64,000 nt of DNA. Source: Streptomyces longwoodensis (GTDB lineage Bacteria > Actinomycetota > Actinomycetes > Streptomycetales > Streptomycetaceae). Made by a program: the position numbers and the translations under genes. Of the stretch, positions 7,493 to 15,610 are shown piece after piece. Each line of letters opens with the position of its first letter. The stretch's first letter is position 1. The notes under the pieces were generated by a model that was given only the letters and a program-made list of their open reading frames with translations, was not told the origin of the DNA and ran no database searches. The stretch is from contig NZ_KQ948567.1 in the NCBI RefSeq assembly GCF_001514125.1, positions 62,001 to 126,000 of the forward strand. Direction: 5' to 3'.

Positions 7493-8269
7493 GTGACCAC
7501 CACCGCAGACAGCGCCAGCATCACCGCCCAGGACCGCTCCCAGGGCCGACTCGAGCCGGTGCACGCCATGAACGAAGCCGTGCATCCCGAGCACAAGCGC
7601 TCCCTGCCGGGCCGACCTCCAGGCATCCGTGCCGACAGCTCGGGACTCACCGACCGTCAGCGCCGGGTGATCGAGGTCATCAGGGACTCCGTGCAGCGCC
7701 GGGGGTACCCGCCGTCGATGCGCGAGATCGGTCAGGCGGTGGGCCTGTCCAGCACGTCCTCCGTGGCCCACCAGCTGATGGCGCTGGAGCGCAAGGGCTT
7801 CCTGCGCCGCGACCCGCACCGCCCGCGCGCGTACGAGGTGCGCGGCTCGGACCAGGCCGCCCAGGTCCAGCCGACGGACACCGCCGGCAAGCCCGCCGCG
7901 TCGTACGTCCCGCTCGTCGGCCGCATCGCCGCCGGTGGCCCGATCCTCGCCGAGGAGTCGGTCGAGGACGTCTTCCCCCTCCCCCGCCAGCTCGTCGGTG
8001 ACGGTGAGCTGTTCGTCCTGAAGGTCGTCGGCGACTCGATGATCGAGGCCGCCATCTGCGACGGCGACTGGGTCACGGTCCGCCGCCAGCCGGTCGCCGA
8101 GAACGGTGACATCGTGGCCGCCATGCTCGACGGCGAGGCGACCGTCAAGCGCTTCAAGCGCGAGGACGGGCACGTGTGGCTGCTCCCCCACAACTCGGCC
8201 TACGAGCCGATCCCCGGCGACGACGCGACGATCCTCGGCAAGGTGGTGGCCGTCCTGCGACGCGTCTGA
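7493..8269 (+). CDS. lexA: SOS repressor LexA
   Basis: LexA represses DNA-damage genes and cleaves itself when RecA filaments form. The 258-residue protein has a winged-helix domain (LTDRQRRVIEVIRDSVQ to RKGFLRRDPHRPRAYEV, about residues 52-115), a linker, and an S24 peptidase domain. The scissile bond is A147-G148 in GRIAAGGPI. The nucleophile is S182 in GDSMIEA and the base is K219 in ATVKRFKRE, with the same 35- and 37-residue spacings as in E. coli LexA. The GTG at 7493 is the likely start, with an N-terminal extension of about 50 residues common in Streptomyces. It has its own SOS-controlled promoter and is divergent from nrdR. Confidence 0.97.
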   Translation: MTTTADSASITAQDRSQGRLEPVHAMNEAVHPEHKRSLPGRPPGIRADSSGLTDRQRRVIEVIRDSVQRRGYPPSMREIGQAVGLSSTSSVAHQLMALERKGFLRRDPHRPRAYEVRGSDQAAQVQPTDTAGKPAASYVPLVGRIAAGGPILAEESVEDVFPLPRQLVGDGELFVLKVVGDSMIEAAICDGDWVTVRRQPVAENGDIVAAMLDGEATVKRFKREDGHVWLLPHNSAYEPIPGDDATILGKVVAVLRRV

Positions 8270-8313
8270 GCACGGCGCCGGGCGAGCTTCTCCTCACCCC
8301 GCCCCCTGTGACT

Positions 8314-8347
8314 GGGCCCCGGGATCCCTGCGCCGGTTCCGGGGCCC
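8314..8347 (+). terminator. Predicted lexA terminator
   Basis: GGGCCCCGG and its complement CCGGGGCCC pair across a 14-base loop, 44 bases after the lexA stop. No T run follows, which is usual for Streptomyces terminators. Confidence 0.6.
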
Positions 8348-8438
8348 TGTGCTGTGCCGGGACACGGGCGCGTGTGTGCGCCGGGGCGCGCGACACGCCT
8401 GGCGCCCAGGCCTTCGTGCCGCGAGCGCTGCGCAGTCA

Positions 8439-8464
8439 GGGGCCGGTACGTGCGTACCGGCCCT
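8439..8464. terminator. Terminator between convergent lexA and dinG-like gene
   Basis: GGGCCGGTACG and its perfect complement form an 11-bp stem with a two-base gap at the tip, ending three bases before the stop codon of the convergent helicase gene. It could stop transcription from either side. Confidence 0.7.
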
Positions 8465-8467
8465 CGT

Positions 8468-10444
8468 TCACTGGTCTTCCGTCTGCTTCGCCGCCGCGTC
8501 GATCGCCGCGAGCGACCTGCGGACCTGGTTGCGGTCCGTCGTGAACCAGAAGTCGGGCATGGACGCCTTCAGGTAACTCCCGTACCGGGCCGTCGCCAGC
8601 CGCTGATCCAGGACGGCGACCACACCGCGGTCCCCGGACGCCCGTACGAGACGGCCGGCGCCCTGGGCCATGAGGAGCGCCGCGTGCGTGGCGGCCACCG
8701 CCATGAAGCCGTTGCCCCCGGCGTCCTCCACCGCCTTCTGCCGGGCGCTCATCAACGGGTCGTCGGGACGCGGGAACGGGATCTTGTCCATGACCACCAG
8801 CTGGCAGCTGGGGCCGGGTACGTCCACGCCCTGCCACAGCGAGAGCGTGCCGAACAGGCAGGTCCTGGGGTCCGCTGCGAAGTTCTTGATCAGCTCGCCG
8901 AGGGTTTCCTCGCCCTGCAGCAGGATCGGGTACTCGGGGATGCGCGAGCGCAGCTCCTCCGCGGCGAGCTGGGCCGCCCGCATGGAGGAGAAGAGCCCGA
9001 GCGTGCGCCCGCCGGCCGCCTGGATCAGCTCCGTCAGCTCGTCCAGCATGTCGGCGCGGTCACCGTCGCGCGCGGGCCGGGCCAGGTGCTTGGCCACGTA
9101 GAGGATGCCCTGCTTGGGGTAGTCGAACGGCGATCCGACGTCGATGCCCTTCCACTGCGGCACGTCCTCGCCCTCCGTGCCCTCCGGGGCGAGGCCGAGC
9201 GAGGCGCCGACGCCGTTGAAGTCCCCGCCCAGCTTCAGGGTCGCGGAGGCCAGGATCACCGAGCGGTCGGAGAAGAGCTTCTCCCGCAACAGCCCGGACA
9301 CGGACATGGGGGCGACCCGCAACGACGCGCCGAACCGGTCGTGGCGCTCGTACCAGACGACATCCCACTCGGAGCCGTTCACGACCCGTTCCGCCACGTC
9401 GTGCACCGACTCCACGGACGCCAGCGCCTGCTTGCGGACCGCGTCCTCGTCCTGGACGGACTTGTCACGGGTGCCGCCGATCGCGGTGATCACCGTCCGC
9501 GCGGCGTCGCGCAGCGCCATCAGTGCGTAGCCGAGGTCCTCCGGGATCTCCTCGAGACGGCCTGGCAGGGCCAGCTCCATCACCCGCTCGAACCCCTCGG
9601 CGGCGGTCTGCAGCTGGTCGGCCGCCTTCTCGTTGACGAGCTTCGCGGCACGCCGCACCGCGCGGTTGACCTGCCCCGGGGTCAGCTCCCCGGTCGCGAC
9701 CCCGGTGACCCGGGAGACGAGCTCGTGGGCCTCGTCGACGATCAGCACCTCGTGCTGCGGGAGCACCGGCGCGCCCTCGATCGCATCGATCGCCAGCAGG
9801 GCGTGGTTGGTGACGACGACCTCGGCGAGCTTGGCCCGCTCACGCGCCATCTCGGCGAAGCACTCGGCGCCGTACGCGCACTTGGAGGCGCCCAGGCACT
9901 CCCGCGAGGACACCGACACCTGCGCCCAGGCGCGGTCGGAGACACCCGGCGTCAGGCCGTCGCGGTCACCGGACTCCGTGTCGTCGGCCCATTCGCGCAG
10001 CCGCAGCAGGTCCTGGCCCAGCTTGCTCGTGGGCGCGGCCGCCTCGAACTGGTCGAAGAGCCCCTCCTCCTCGTCCTGCGGCACCCCTTCGTGCAGGCGG
10101 TGCAGGCACAGGTAGTTCGACCGGCCCTTGAGCATGGCGAACTCGGGACGGCGGCGCAGCAGGGGGTGCAGCGCCTCCACCGTGCGCGGCAGGTCCCGCT
10201 CGACCAGCTGGCGCTGGAGGGCCAGCGTGGCGGTCGCTACGACGACCCGCTCGCCGTGGGCGAGCGCGGGCACCAGGTAGCCCAGCGACTTACCGGTACC
10301 GGTGCCGGCCTGGACGAGCAGGTGGGTGCCGTCGTCGATCGCTTCCGCGACCGCTTCGGCCATGGCCACCTGGCCGGGACGCTCCGTACCGCCGACGGCG
10401 GCGACGGCGGCGTGCAGGAGTTCGGGGAGAGAGGGCTTCGTCAT
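8468..10444 (-). CDS. dinG: DinG-family ATP-dependent DNA helicase
   Basis: This 658-residue superfamily 2 helicase of the XPD/DinG type unwinds DNA in the 5'-3' direction. Walker A is GTGTGKS near residue 45 and the DEAH box is in VLIVDEAHELV. Four cysteines (NYLCL, then ECLGASKCAYGAEC) lie between them as expected for the 4Fe-4S cluster that DinG needs. Late motifs include GTLSLWQGVDVPG and GRLVR. No SOS box is visible upstream, so despite its name it may not be damage-inducible here. It converges with lexA. Its promoter side contains a G-quadruplex-type G-run cluster. Confidence 0.9.
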   Translation of the reverse strand: MTKPSLPELLHAAVAAVGGTERPGQVAMAEAVAEAIDDGTHLLVQAGTGTGKSLGYLVPALAHGERVVVATATLALQRQLVERDLPRTVEALHPLLRRRPEFAMLKGRSNYLCLHRLHEGVPQDEEEGLFDQFEAAAPTSKLGQDLLRLREWADDTESGDRDGLTPGVSDRAWAQVSVSSRECLGASKCAYGAECFAEMARERAKLAEVVVTNHALLAIDAIEGAPVLPQHEVLIVDEAHELVSRVTGVATGELTPGQVNRAVRRAAKLVNEKAADQLQTAAEGFERVMELALPGRLEEIPEDLGYALMALRDAARTVITAIGGTRDKSVQDEDAVRKQALASVESVHDVAERVVNGSEWDVVWYERHDRFGASLRVAPMSVSGLLREKLFSDRSVILASATLKLGGDFNGVGASLGLAPEGTEGEDVPQWKGIDVGSPFDYPKQGILYVAKHLARPARDGDRADMLDELTELIQAAGGRTLGLFSSMRAAQLAAEELRSRIPEYPILLQGEETLGELIKNFAADPRTCLFGTLSLWQGVDVPGPSCQLVVMDKIPFPRPDDPLMSARQKAVEDAGGNGFMAVAATHAALLMAQGAGRLVRASGDRGVVAVLDQRLATARYGSYLKASMPDFWFTTDRNQVRRSLAAIDAAAKQTEDQ

Positions 10445-10533
10445 AGCGCGACCACCCTACGGCGCGGGACTGACAAACGTGGGGTCGAGGAGGTGAGGGG
10501 CGAGGGGATCAAGGTCTTGGGCTTCTCGTGGGA

Positions 10534-10602
10534 GGGGTGGGGAGAAGGGGCCGGGGGTGGTGGAGGGATAGGTGTGGTGGGGCGCCGATGAGCGGGGGGG
10601 GG
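10534..10602 (+). other. G-run cluster (potential G-quadruplex) upstream of dinG
   Basis: Between 10534 and 10557 four runs of at least four Gs occur with loops of 1, 4 and 2 bases, the pattern of a stable intramolecular G-quadruplex. A nine-G homopolymer follows at about 10594-10602. The stretch lies 90-160 bases upstream of the dinG start, in the 257-base gap before the acyltransferase gene, with the G-rich strand being the template strand for dinG. Confidence 0.6.
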
Positions 10603-10701
10603 CGGAGGGCGCCCGGCCGTGGATTTCGAAATATGGGGTGGCGACGGGAACCGGCCCGCCGAGCCGTTCGTTGCGGAGAGTGACGGCACTTCTTCCGAGT
10701 G

Positions 10702-11436
10702 TCACAACAGGTGACGTAGGGATCGGTCTCTGATCAGCAGCGCGGCTCGCTTGGCCGGCAGTTCGAGCTCGGCGGCGTATCGGAAACCGGCGGTCAGGAA
10801 GGCGGCGATGGACGGGATGTTACGGAGGTCGGGTTCCGCGACGACGCGGGCACAGGCAGGTCGCTGGTCGAGCACGAGATCGGCCACGGCCCTGAGGAGC
10901 ACCCCGCCCAGACCGCGCCCTCGGTCGGTTGCGCCACCGATCAGCAGGTGGATACCGGTGTCGTGAGGCCGGGCCGGGTAGTGCCGGGCCAGTGGGTCGA
11001 GGTCGGCCCGGTAGATCTCCCAGTAGCTCATCGGCGTGCCCTCCAGCACGCCCAGGCACGGCACGCTGCGTCCGTCGCCCGCCAGTTGGCGACGCAGGTG
11101 CTCCTCGGTCACGGCGCCGGGGCCCGCCAGGTCCCAGTAGGCCGCGACGGAGGGGTCGTTCATCCACCGGGTGACGAGGGGGAGGTCGCGGTCGGCTTGT
11201 ACGGGGACCAGTCGGAACGCACCGACGGGGGTGGCGGCCGCGCCCCAGGTGTCGATGTGGTCGAGCAGGTCCTCAGTGGACGACGCCCAGCGGGCAGGTG
11301 AACTCGGCCCCTCGCCGACGAGGTTGTGGAACCCCGCCAGAAGGCGCAACTCCAGCGTCTCCTCGTTGTCCGTGGCGGCGCCTAGGCCGACGACGGGAGC
11401 GGTAAGGACGTCGGCGCCAGTGTCGGTGGGCGGCAC
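10702..11436 (-). CDS. Siderophore N-acyltransferase (GNAT, IucB/AlcB-like)
   Basis: The 244-residue protein is a GNAT-fold acyltransferase of the group that acylates amines or hydroxylamines in siderophore assembly. The recognisable stretch runs from RWMNDPSVAAYWDLAG through MSYWEIYRADLDPLARHY to HLLIGGATDRGRGLGG, where RGRGLGG is the acyl-CoA pyrophosphate-binding loop. About 65 N-terminal residues show no clear domain. The GTG at 11436 has GAGAGGAG eight bases upstream. It follows the siderophore synthetase gene by 56 bases and is probably the last gene of a three-gene operon, supplying the acetyl or acyl cap of the product. Confidence 0.82.
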   Translation of the reverse strand: MPPTDTGADVLTAPVVGLGAATDNEETLELRLLAGFHNLVGEGPSSPARWASSTEDLLDHIDTWGAAATPVGAFRLVPVQADRDLPLVTRWMNDPSVAAYWDLAGPGAVTEEHLRRQLAGDGRSVPCLGVLEGTPMSYWEIYRADLDPLARHYPARPHDTGIHLLIGGATDRGRGLGGVLLRAVADLVLDQRPACARVVAEPDLRNIPSIAAFLTAGFRYAAELELPAKRAALLIRDRSLRHLL

Positions 11437-11492
11437 GGGACGCTCCTCTCGGGAGTGGGTCCGGAAGGGCGCTCAAGACCCAGGGACGAGTT

Positions 11493-13481
11493 TCAGGAAT
11501 GGAGGGGGTTGGCGATGGTGACGTAGACGGACTGGGTGTCCACCGGGCCGATGAGTTCGTCAAGGCCGTGCAGCCGGGTGAGCAGGTTGGCCTTGCAGCG
11601 CAGGACGGGTGAGTCGAGCAGCCGGGCGGGCAGCGCGCTGCGCATCCGGTGGGGGCCGGATGCGGCGTCCTGGAGGAAGCGGCGCAGGGCGGCGAGCAGC
11701 AAGTGTTCGTCGGCCAGGCGTTGGGAGCCGAACGCGCCGATGAGGCCGAACACGTTGTTGATGCCGAGGTAGTAGGCGAAGCGCTCGTCGGTGACCTCGT
11801 CGGAGACGAAGGTGTCGCTCCGCTCACCGATGCCGGCCAGTCGGGCCTCTAGTTCCGCGCGGCGGGAGGCGCGGAAGTAGTAGCCCTGGTTGTCGCGGTA
11901 GCGGGCGCCGGCGGGCCATCCGTCCCGGTCGAGCAGCAGGAGGGTGTTCTGCTGGTGGGCCTCCAGGGCCACCCCCGCCTCACCGTCCAGCCACAGAACC
12001 GGACGGACGACGTGGTGGAGGTAGCGCAGGAACCACTCGGCGGCGACGGCCCCGACAGGTCGGCCGGTGCGGGAGGCCAGAGCACTGACGACGACGGCGA
12101 GGCGGGAGCGCGTGACGGTCGTGTCGGAATGGGGGTGGAGGTGAGGGCGCGGTGAGACCAGGCCCGCGACGCAGGAGACGTCGTCGGTCGGGGTGAACGG
12201 GTTGTGCCGGATCACCACGTCGAGTCCGGTCACCGGGGTTCCGTCCGGGCTGTCGACGGCCAGCCAGGCGGGGTCGCGGACGATGTCGAAGTCCGGGTGT
12301 TCGGCGTGCCACTGCTGGGCGAGGCCGGTGCGCAGCAGGCGGTGGACCTCGACGCCGCGGTGGAGTTCCTTGCGGAGGTTCTCGCGGCGGGAGTTGGTGA
12401 TGCGCAGCGCCAGCGACAGCTTGAGCATGGCGGGGGCGCCGGAGCGGTGAACGGTACGGACGGAGGAGGTGGGGTGCCACGGCGGGCCGTACGGGCCGAG
12501 GTCGCGGAGGTGACCGGCGTCGAGGAGGGCGGCGACCTCACCGCGGTGCCGGGCCTCGCGCAGGTGCCAGGGGTGCAGCGGCAGGGCTGCCCAGCCTTCG
12601 GGCAGCGGCAGCCCGGCGCCGACCAGGCGGGCGGTCAGCAGCAGGGCGGGGACAGGGCGTCCGCGTTCGGTCCAGGCGGAGTCGGACGCGAGGACGGAGG
12701 GAGCCACGGCGAGCCAGTGCAGGGGGAAGGAGCCGCGCAACTCGGGTGAGTACGGCCGGGCTTCGGTGTCGGAGAGACCTTCGCGGCTCTTTGGGGTCGG
12801 GTGCAGGGGGTGGCCGAGGAGAAGGGCCTGCTCGGCTGCCAGGAACAGGTCCGCTTCGTCGGCGGGGCGTTCCCTGCGGTCGGTGATGAAGGTCGCGGTG
12901 CGCCGTGCGGAGTCGGCGACGCGGGCGACGAGGTCGATGCCGTGGGTGGAGGAAGGGGCGTCGCCGTGGCCGACGGGCGGGGCCGTTGTGGTGCTGGTGC
13001 TGCCGGCTTCGCCTCGGGCCCGCAGGGACTCCTCAGCGGACTCCCGAGCCAGGAGTGCCGCCACCGTGGCCGGGTCGGCGGGTGGGCAGGCCAAGGGGGC
13101 TTTGGCGAGGCGAGGGGGACCGAAGCGGTGCCAGCCGGTCGGGGACCAGTAGCGGACAGGGACGAGCAGGGCCGTCCCGGAAGCGGGGAGAGGGATGCGG
13201 AGGACGTTGATGAGGGGGGCGGGGAGGTTCGTCTCGCGCACCCAGCAGCGCAGCAGGTTCTCGGTGGTGGCCGCCTGGGCCGCGGTGTGCGGGTCGTGGT
13301 GGTCCAGGAGGTCGGGTTCCGGGTCCAGGGCCGTGCGAGGCCGCTTCGCCGGGGGCGGGGCTTCGGTGCCGCGCGAGGAACCGACCGGGAGTACGCACTC
13401 CCCGGAGGGCCGGGGGGCGGGGGCTGCGGTGGTGGGCAGGTCCGCGGCACAGGGAGCAGCGGGTGAGGAAGCGACGGTCAA
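11493..13481 (-). CDS. NRPS-independent siderophore synthetase (IucA/IucC family)
   Basis: This 662-residue enzyme joins a carboxylic acid, usually citrate, to an amine or hydroxylamine via an acyl-adenylate. The family stretches are all present: LLGHPLHPTPKSREG (nucleotide loop), LPLHPWHLREA, KLSLALRITNSRREN, and ALEAHQQNTLLLL (the metal and ATP-binding segment), followed by the ferric-iron-reductase-like C-terminal part. The first 90 residues are proline-rich and low complexity. The start appears to be a TTG at 13481 with AAGGA about ten bases upstream. It sits between the aminotransferase and the acyltransferase on one strand. No iron box is seen nearby. Confidence 0.9.
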   Translation of the reverse strand: MTVASSPAAPCAADLPTTAAPAPRPSGECVLPVGSSRGTEAPPPAKRPRTALDPEPDLLDHHDPHTAAQAATTENLLRCWVRETNLPAPLINVLRIPLPASGTALLVPVRYWSPTGWHRFGPPRLAKAPLACPPADPATVAALLARESAEESLRARGEAGSTSTTTAPPVGHGDAPSSTHGIDLVARVADSARRTATFITDRRERPADEADLFLAAEQALLLGHPLHPTPKSREGLSDTEARPYSPELRGSFPLHWLAVAPSVLASDSAWTERGRPVPALLLTARLVGAGLPLPEGWAALPLHPWHLREARHRGEVAALLDAGHLRDLGPYGPPWHPTSSVRTVHRSGAPAMLKLSLALRITNSRRENLRKELHRGVEVHRLLRTGLAQQWHAEHPDFDIVRDPAWLAVDSPDGTPVTGLDVVIRHNPFTPTDDVSCVAGLVSPRPHLHPHSDTTVTRSRLAVVVSALASRTGRPVGAVAAEWFLRYLHHVVRPVLWLDGEAGVALEAHQQNTLLLLDRDGWPAGARYRDNQGYYFRASRRAELEARLAGIGERSDTFVSDEVTDERFAYYLGINNVFGLIGAFGSQRLADEHLLLAALRRFLQDAASGPHRMRSALPARLLDSPVLRCKANLLTRLHGLDELIGPVDTQSVYVTIANPLHS

Positions 13482-13551
13482 CGGAGGTCCTTGCGGGGCG
13501 GGTCGGTCGGCTGGTGCGGGGGCTGTACGGGGAAGGTGGGACGAGCGGGGA

Positions 13552-15144
13552 TCAGGGGTTCGGTCGGCCCGGGCGGTCGGCTGTGCCCCGGGCCACCGCT
13601 TCCACCGCGTCGGCCAGGCGGTCGAGCACGGCCGAGGCCTGTTCGTCGGTGATCGTCAGGGGCGGGAGCAGGCGTACGACCGAGGCGTGGCGGCCGCCGA
13701 GTTCGACGATCAGGCCTCTCCTCAGGCACTCCCGCCGGATGGCTGCCGCGAGGCCGGGCGCGGCGGGGCGGGGTGCACGGGGAACGGGGCGGTGCGTGGT
13801 CTCCGCGGCCTCCCGTTCGGGGTCGACCACCTCCAGTCCGATCATCAGGCCGCGTCCCCGTACGTCCCCGATGCACGGGAACCGGTCGGCGAGCGTGCGG
13901 AGCTGGGTCAGCATGCGGGTGCCGAGGGCGGCGGCGTGGTCGGCGAGGCGGTGCCGGCGGACGTAGGCGAGGGTGGCGGTGCCGGCGACCATGGCGAGTT
14001 GGTTGCCGCGGAAGGTTCCGGCATGGGCACCGGGCTCCCAGGCGTCGAGGTCGTCGCGGTAGACGACGACGGCCAGCGGGAGGCTGCCGCCGATGGCCTT
14101 GGAGAGGACCATCACGTCCGGGGTGATGCCGCTGTGCTCGACGGCCCAGAAGGCGCCCGTACGGCCGACGCCGGTCTGGATCTCGTCGGCGATCAGCGGG
14201 ATCGAGCGGTCGGCCGTGATCTGCCGCATGCGGCGGAGCCATGGGTCCGGTGCCGGGATGACCCCGCCCTCGCCTTGAACGGGTTCGAGGATCATCGCCG
14301 CGGGCGTGGGCACGCCGGAGCGGGGGTCGTCGAGGAGGTACTCCGTCCAACGGGCGGCGAGTTCGGCACCCGTCTCGCCTCCGGTGCCGAAGGGACAGCG
14401 GTAGTCGTACGGGTACGGAAGTCGGGTGGCGCGGACGTCGGTGGCGTGGCCGGAGGCGTCCTGGGCGGCGGCGGTCATGCCGTGGTAGGCGCCGGTGAAG
14501 GAGAGGATGCCCGTGCGGCCGGTCGCGGTGCGGACGAGTTTGAGGGCGGCTTCCACGGCGTCCGTGCCGGCGGGTCCGCAGAACTGCACGCGTGCGTGGT
14601 CGGCGAGCCCGGGCGGCAGGGTGTGGAACAGCTCGGTGACGAAGGCGTCCTTGACGGGGGTGGCGAGGTCGAGGGCGTGCAGGGGCGCGCCGGAGTCGAG
14701 GACGGCTCGGACGGCCTCAAGGACGACGGGGTGGTTGTGGCCGAGCGCGAGGGCGCCGGCGCCGGAGAGGCAGTCGAGGTAGCGGCGGCCGTCCGCGCCC
14801 TCGATGGTCAGTCCGCGAGCGCGCACGGGCACGATGGGCAGGGCGCGCGCGTAGGTTCGGGCGGACGACTCGCGCGCCGCCTGACGCCGCAGGATCCCCT
14901 CGTAGCCGGGGTGCGCTCCCCCACGCCCGCCCTCGGGTCCGTCTGCACGTGCGTCCGCCGGTCCGTCCTCAGGCCGGTCCGCACGCCCGCTCTCCCGGAC
15001 CCCGCCGAGGAACCCACCGGTTCCGGCACCGGTGGGCCCTCGTCCTTCGGCCGCCCCTCCGGCGGTCACCCCTGCCGCTCCCCCGGTGGTTCCTCCGGCG
15101 ATGTCTCCGGCGGTGTCTCCGGACACAGATTCGGTCACGGCCAC
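13552..15144 (-). CDS. Diaminobutyrate-2-oxoglutarate aminotransferase-like class III aminotransferase
   Basis: The 530-residue PLP enzyme contains the class III signature LIADEIQTGVGRTGAFWAVE followed by VMVLSKAIGG, where the lysine binds PLP, and GAGALALGHNHP near its start. It is closest to the 2,4-diaminobutyrate aminotransferases that feed siderophore pathways of the rhizobactin/schizokinen type. The first 80 or so residues are Gly/Ala/Thr-rich and look disordered, which is unusual for the family. The GTG at 15144 follows GGAGG by ten bases; a GTG at 15138 is an alternative. It leads the three-gene siderophore operon and should supply the diamine substrate. Confidence 0.83.
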   Translation of the reverse strand: MAVTESVSGDTAGDIAGGTTGGAAGVTAGGAAEGRGPTGAGTGGFLGGVRESGRADRPEDGPADARADGPEGGRGGAHPGYEGILRRQAARESSARTYARALPIVPVRARGLTIEGADGRRYLDCLSGAGALALGHNHPVVLEAVRAVLDSGAPLHALDLATPVKDAFVTELFHTLPPGLADHARVQFCGPAGTDAVEAALKLVRTATGRTGILSFTGAYHGMTAAAQDASGHATDVRATRLPYPYDYRCPFGTGGETGAELAARWTEYLLDDPRSGVPTPAAMILEPVQGEGGVIPAPDPWLRRMRQITADRSIPLIADEIQTGVGRTGAFWAVEHSGITPDVMVLSKAIGGSLPLAVVVYRDDLDAWEPGAHAGTFRGNQLAMVAGTATLAYVRRHRLADHAAALGTRMLTQLRTLADRFPCIGDVRGRGLMIGLEVVDPEREAAETTHRPVPRAPRPAAPGLAAAIRRECLRRGLIVELGGRHASVVRLLPPLTITDEQASAVLDRLADAVEAVARGTADRPGRPNP

Positions 15145-15610
15145 GGCTCGCAGTCCTCCCGCTGTCCAGGGGTGAGTTCGTCGTCGCGGAGTACCGGGTG
15201 GGGGCGCGGGGCCCGGACGGGCACACGGCCGGTCCGTCGGCGTCCGGTGTTCGGCCGGTCAGGGGGGCGGCCCGCGGGCATCCGGCTCCTCACCGCTACC
15301 AACCCCGGTCGGCCTCACGGGTTACGGTCCCGCGCCGAGAAGCTCGTGGCGGCGGGAGCAGTTCGGCCGGACGCGCGCCCCCGCCCGACCCCATCGTCCG
15401 CCTCCCGGCGACCTGGTGAAGCAGCAGGTCAGGGAGCTCGTAGCGAAACCGTTGCCGTACCGTCGGAAGTCCCCCACGGGGACGGCATATTGTGTGATGC
15501 CGTTCCACGAGGCTGTGGGACGCGTCTGAACCCGGCATGAAAGCACCGTGAGTTCAGCCGGTTGTCCGGGCCACGGTGTCCAGTTCGTCCACCTCAGGGG
15601 GAGTAAGACC
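15145..15610. other. Divergent intergenic region, siderophore operon / lipoprotein proteases
   Basis: No gene is supported in these 466 bases. The stretch must hold promoters for both sides. I see a short inverted repeat GGCAT...ATGCC at about 15484-15500 in the only AT-richer patch, but no match to the DmdR/IdeR iron box expected for an iron-repressed siderophore operon. Confidence 0.55.

Noticed and set aside
15145..15610. Iron-box (TTAGGTTAGGCTAACCTAA type) for the siderophore operon
   Set aside because: I looked on both strands and found no acceptable match in the intergenic region.
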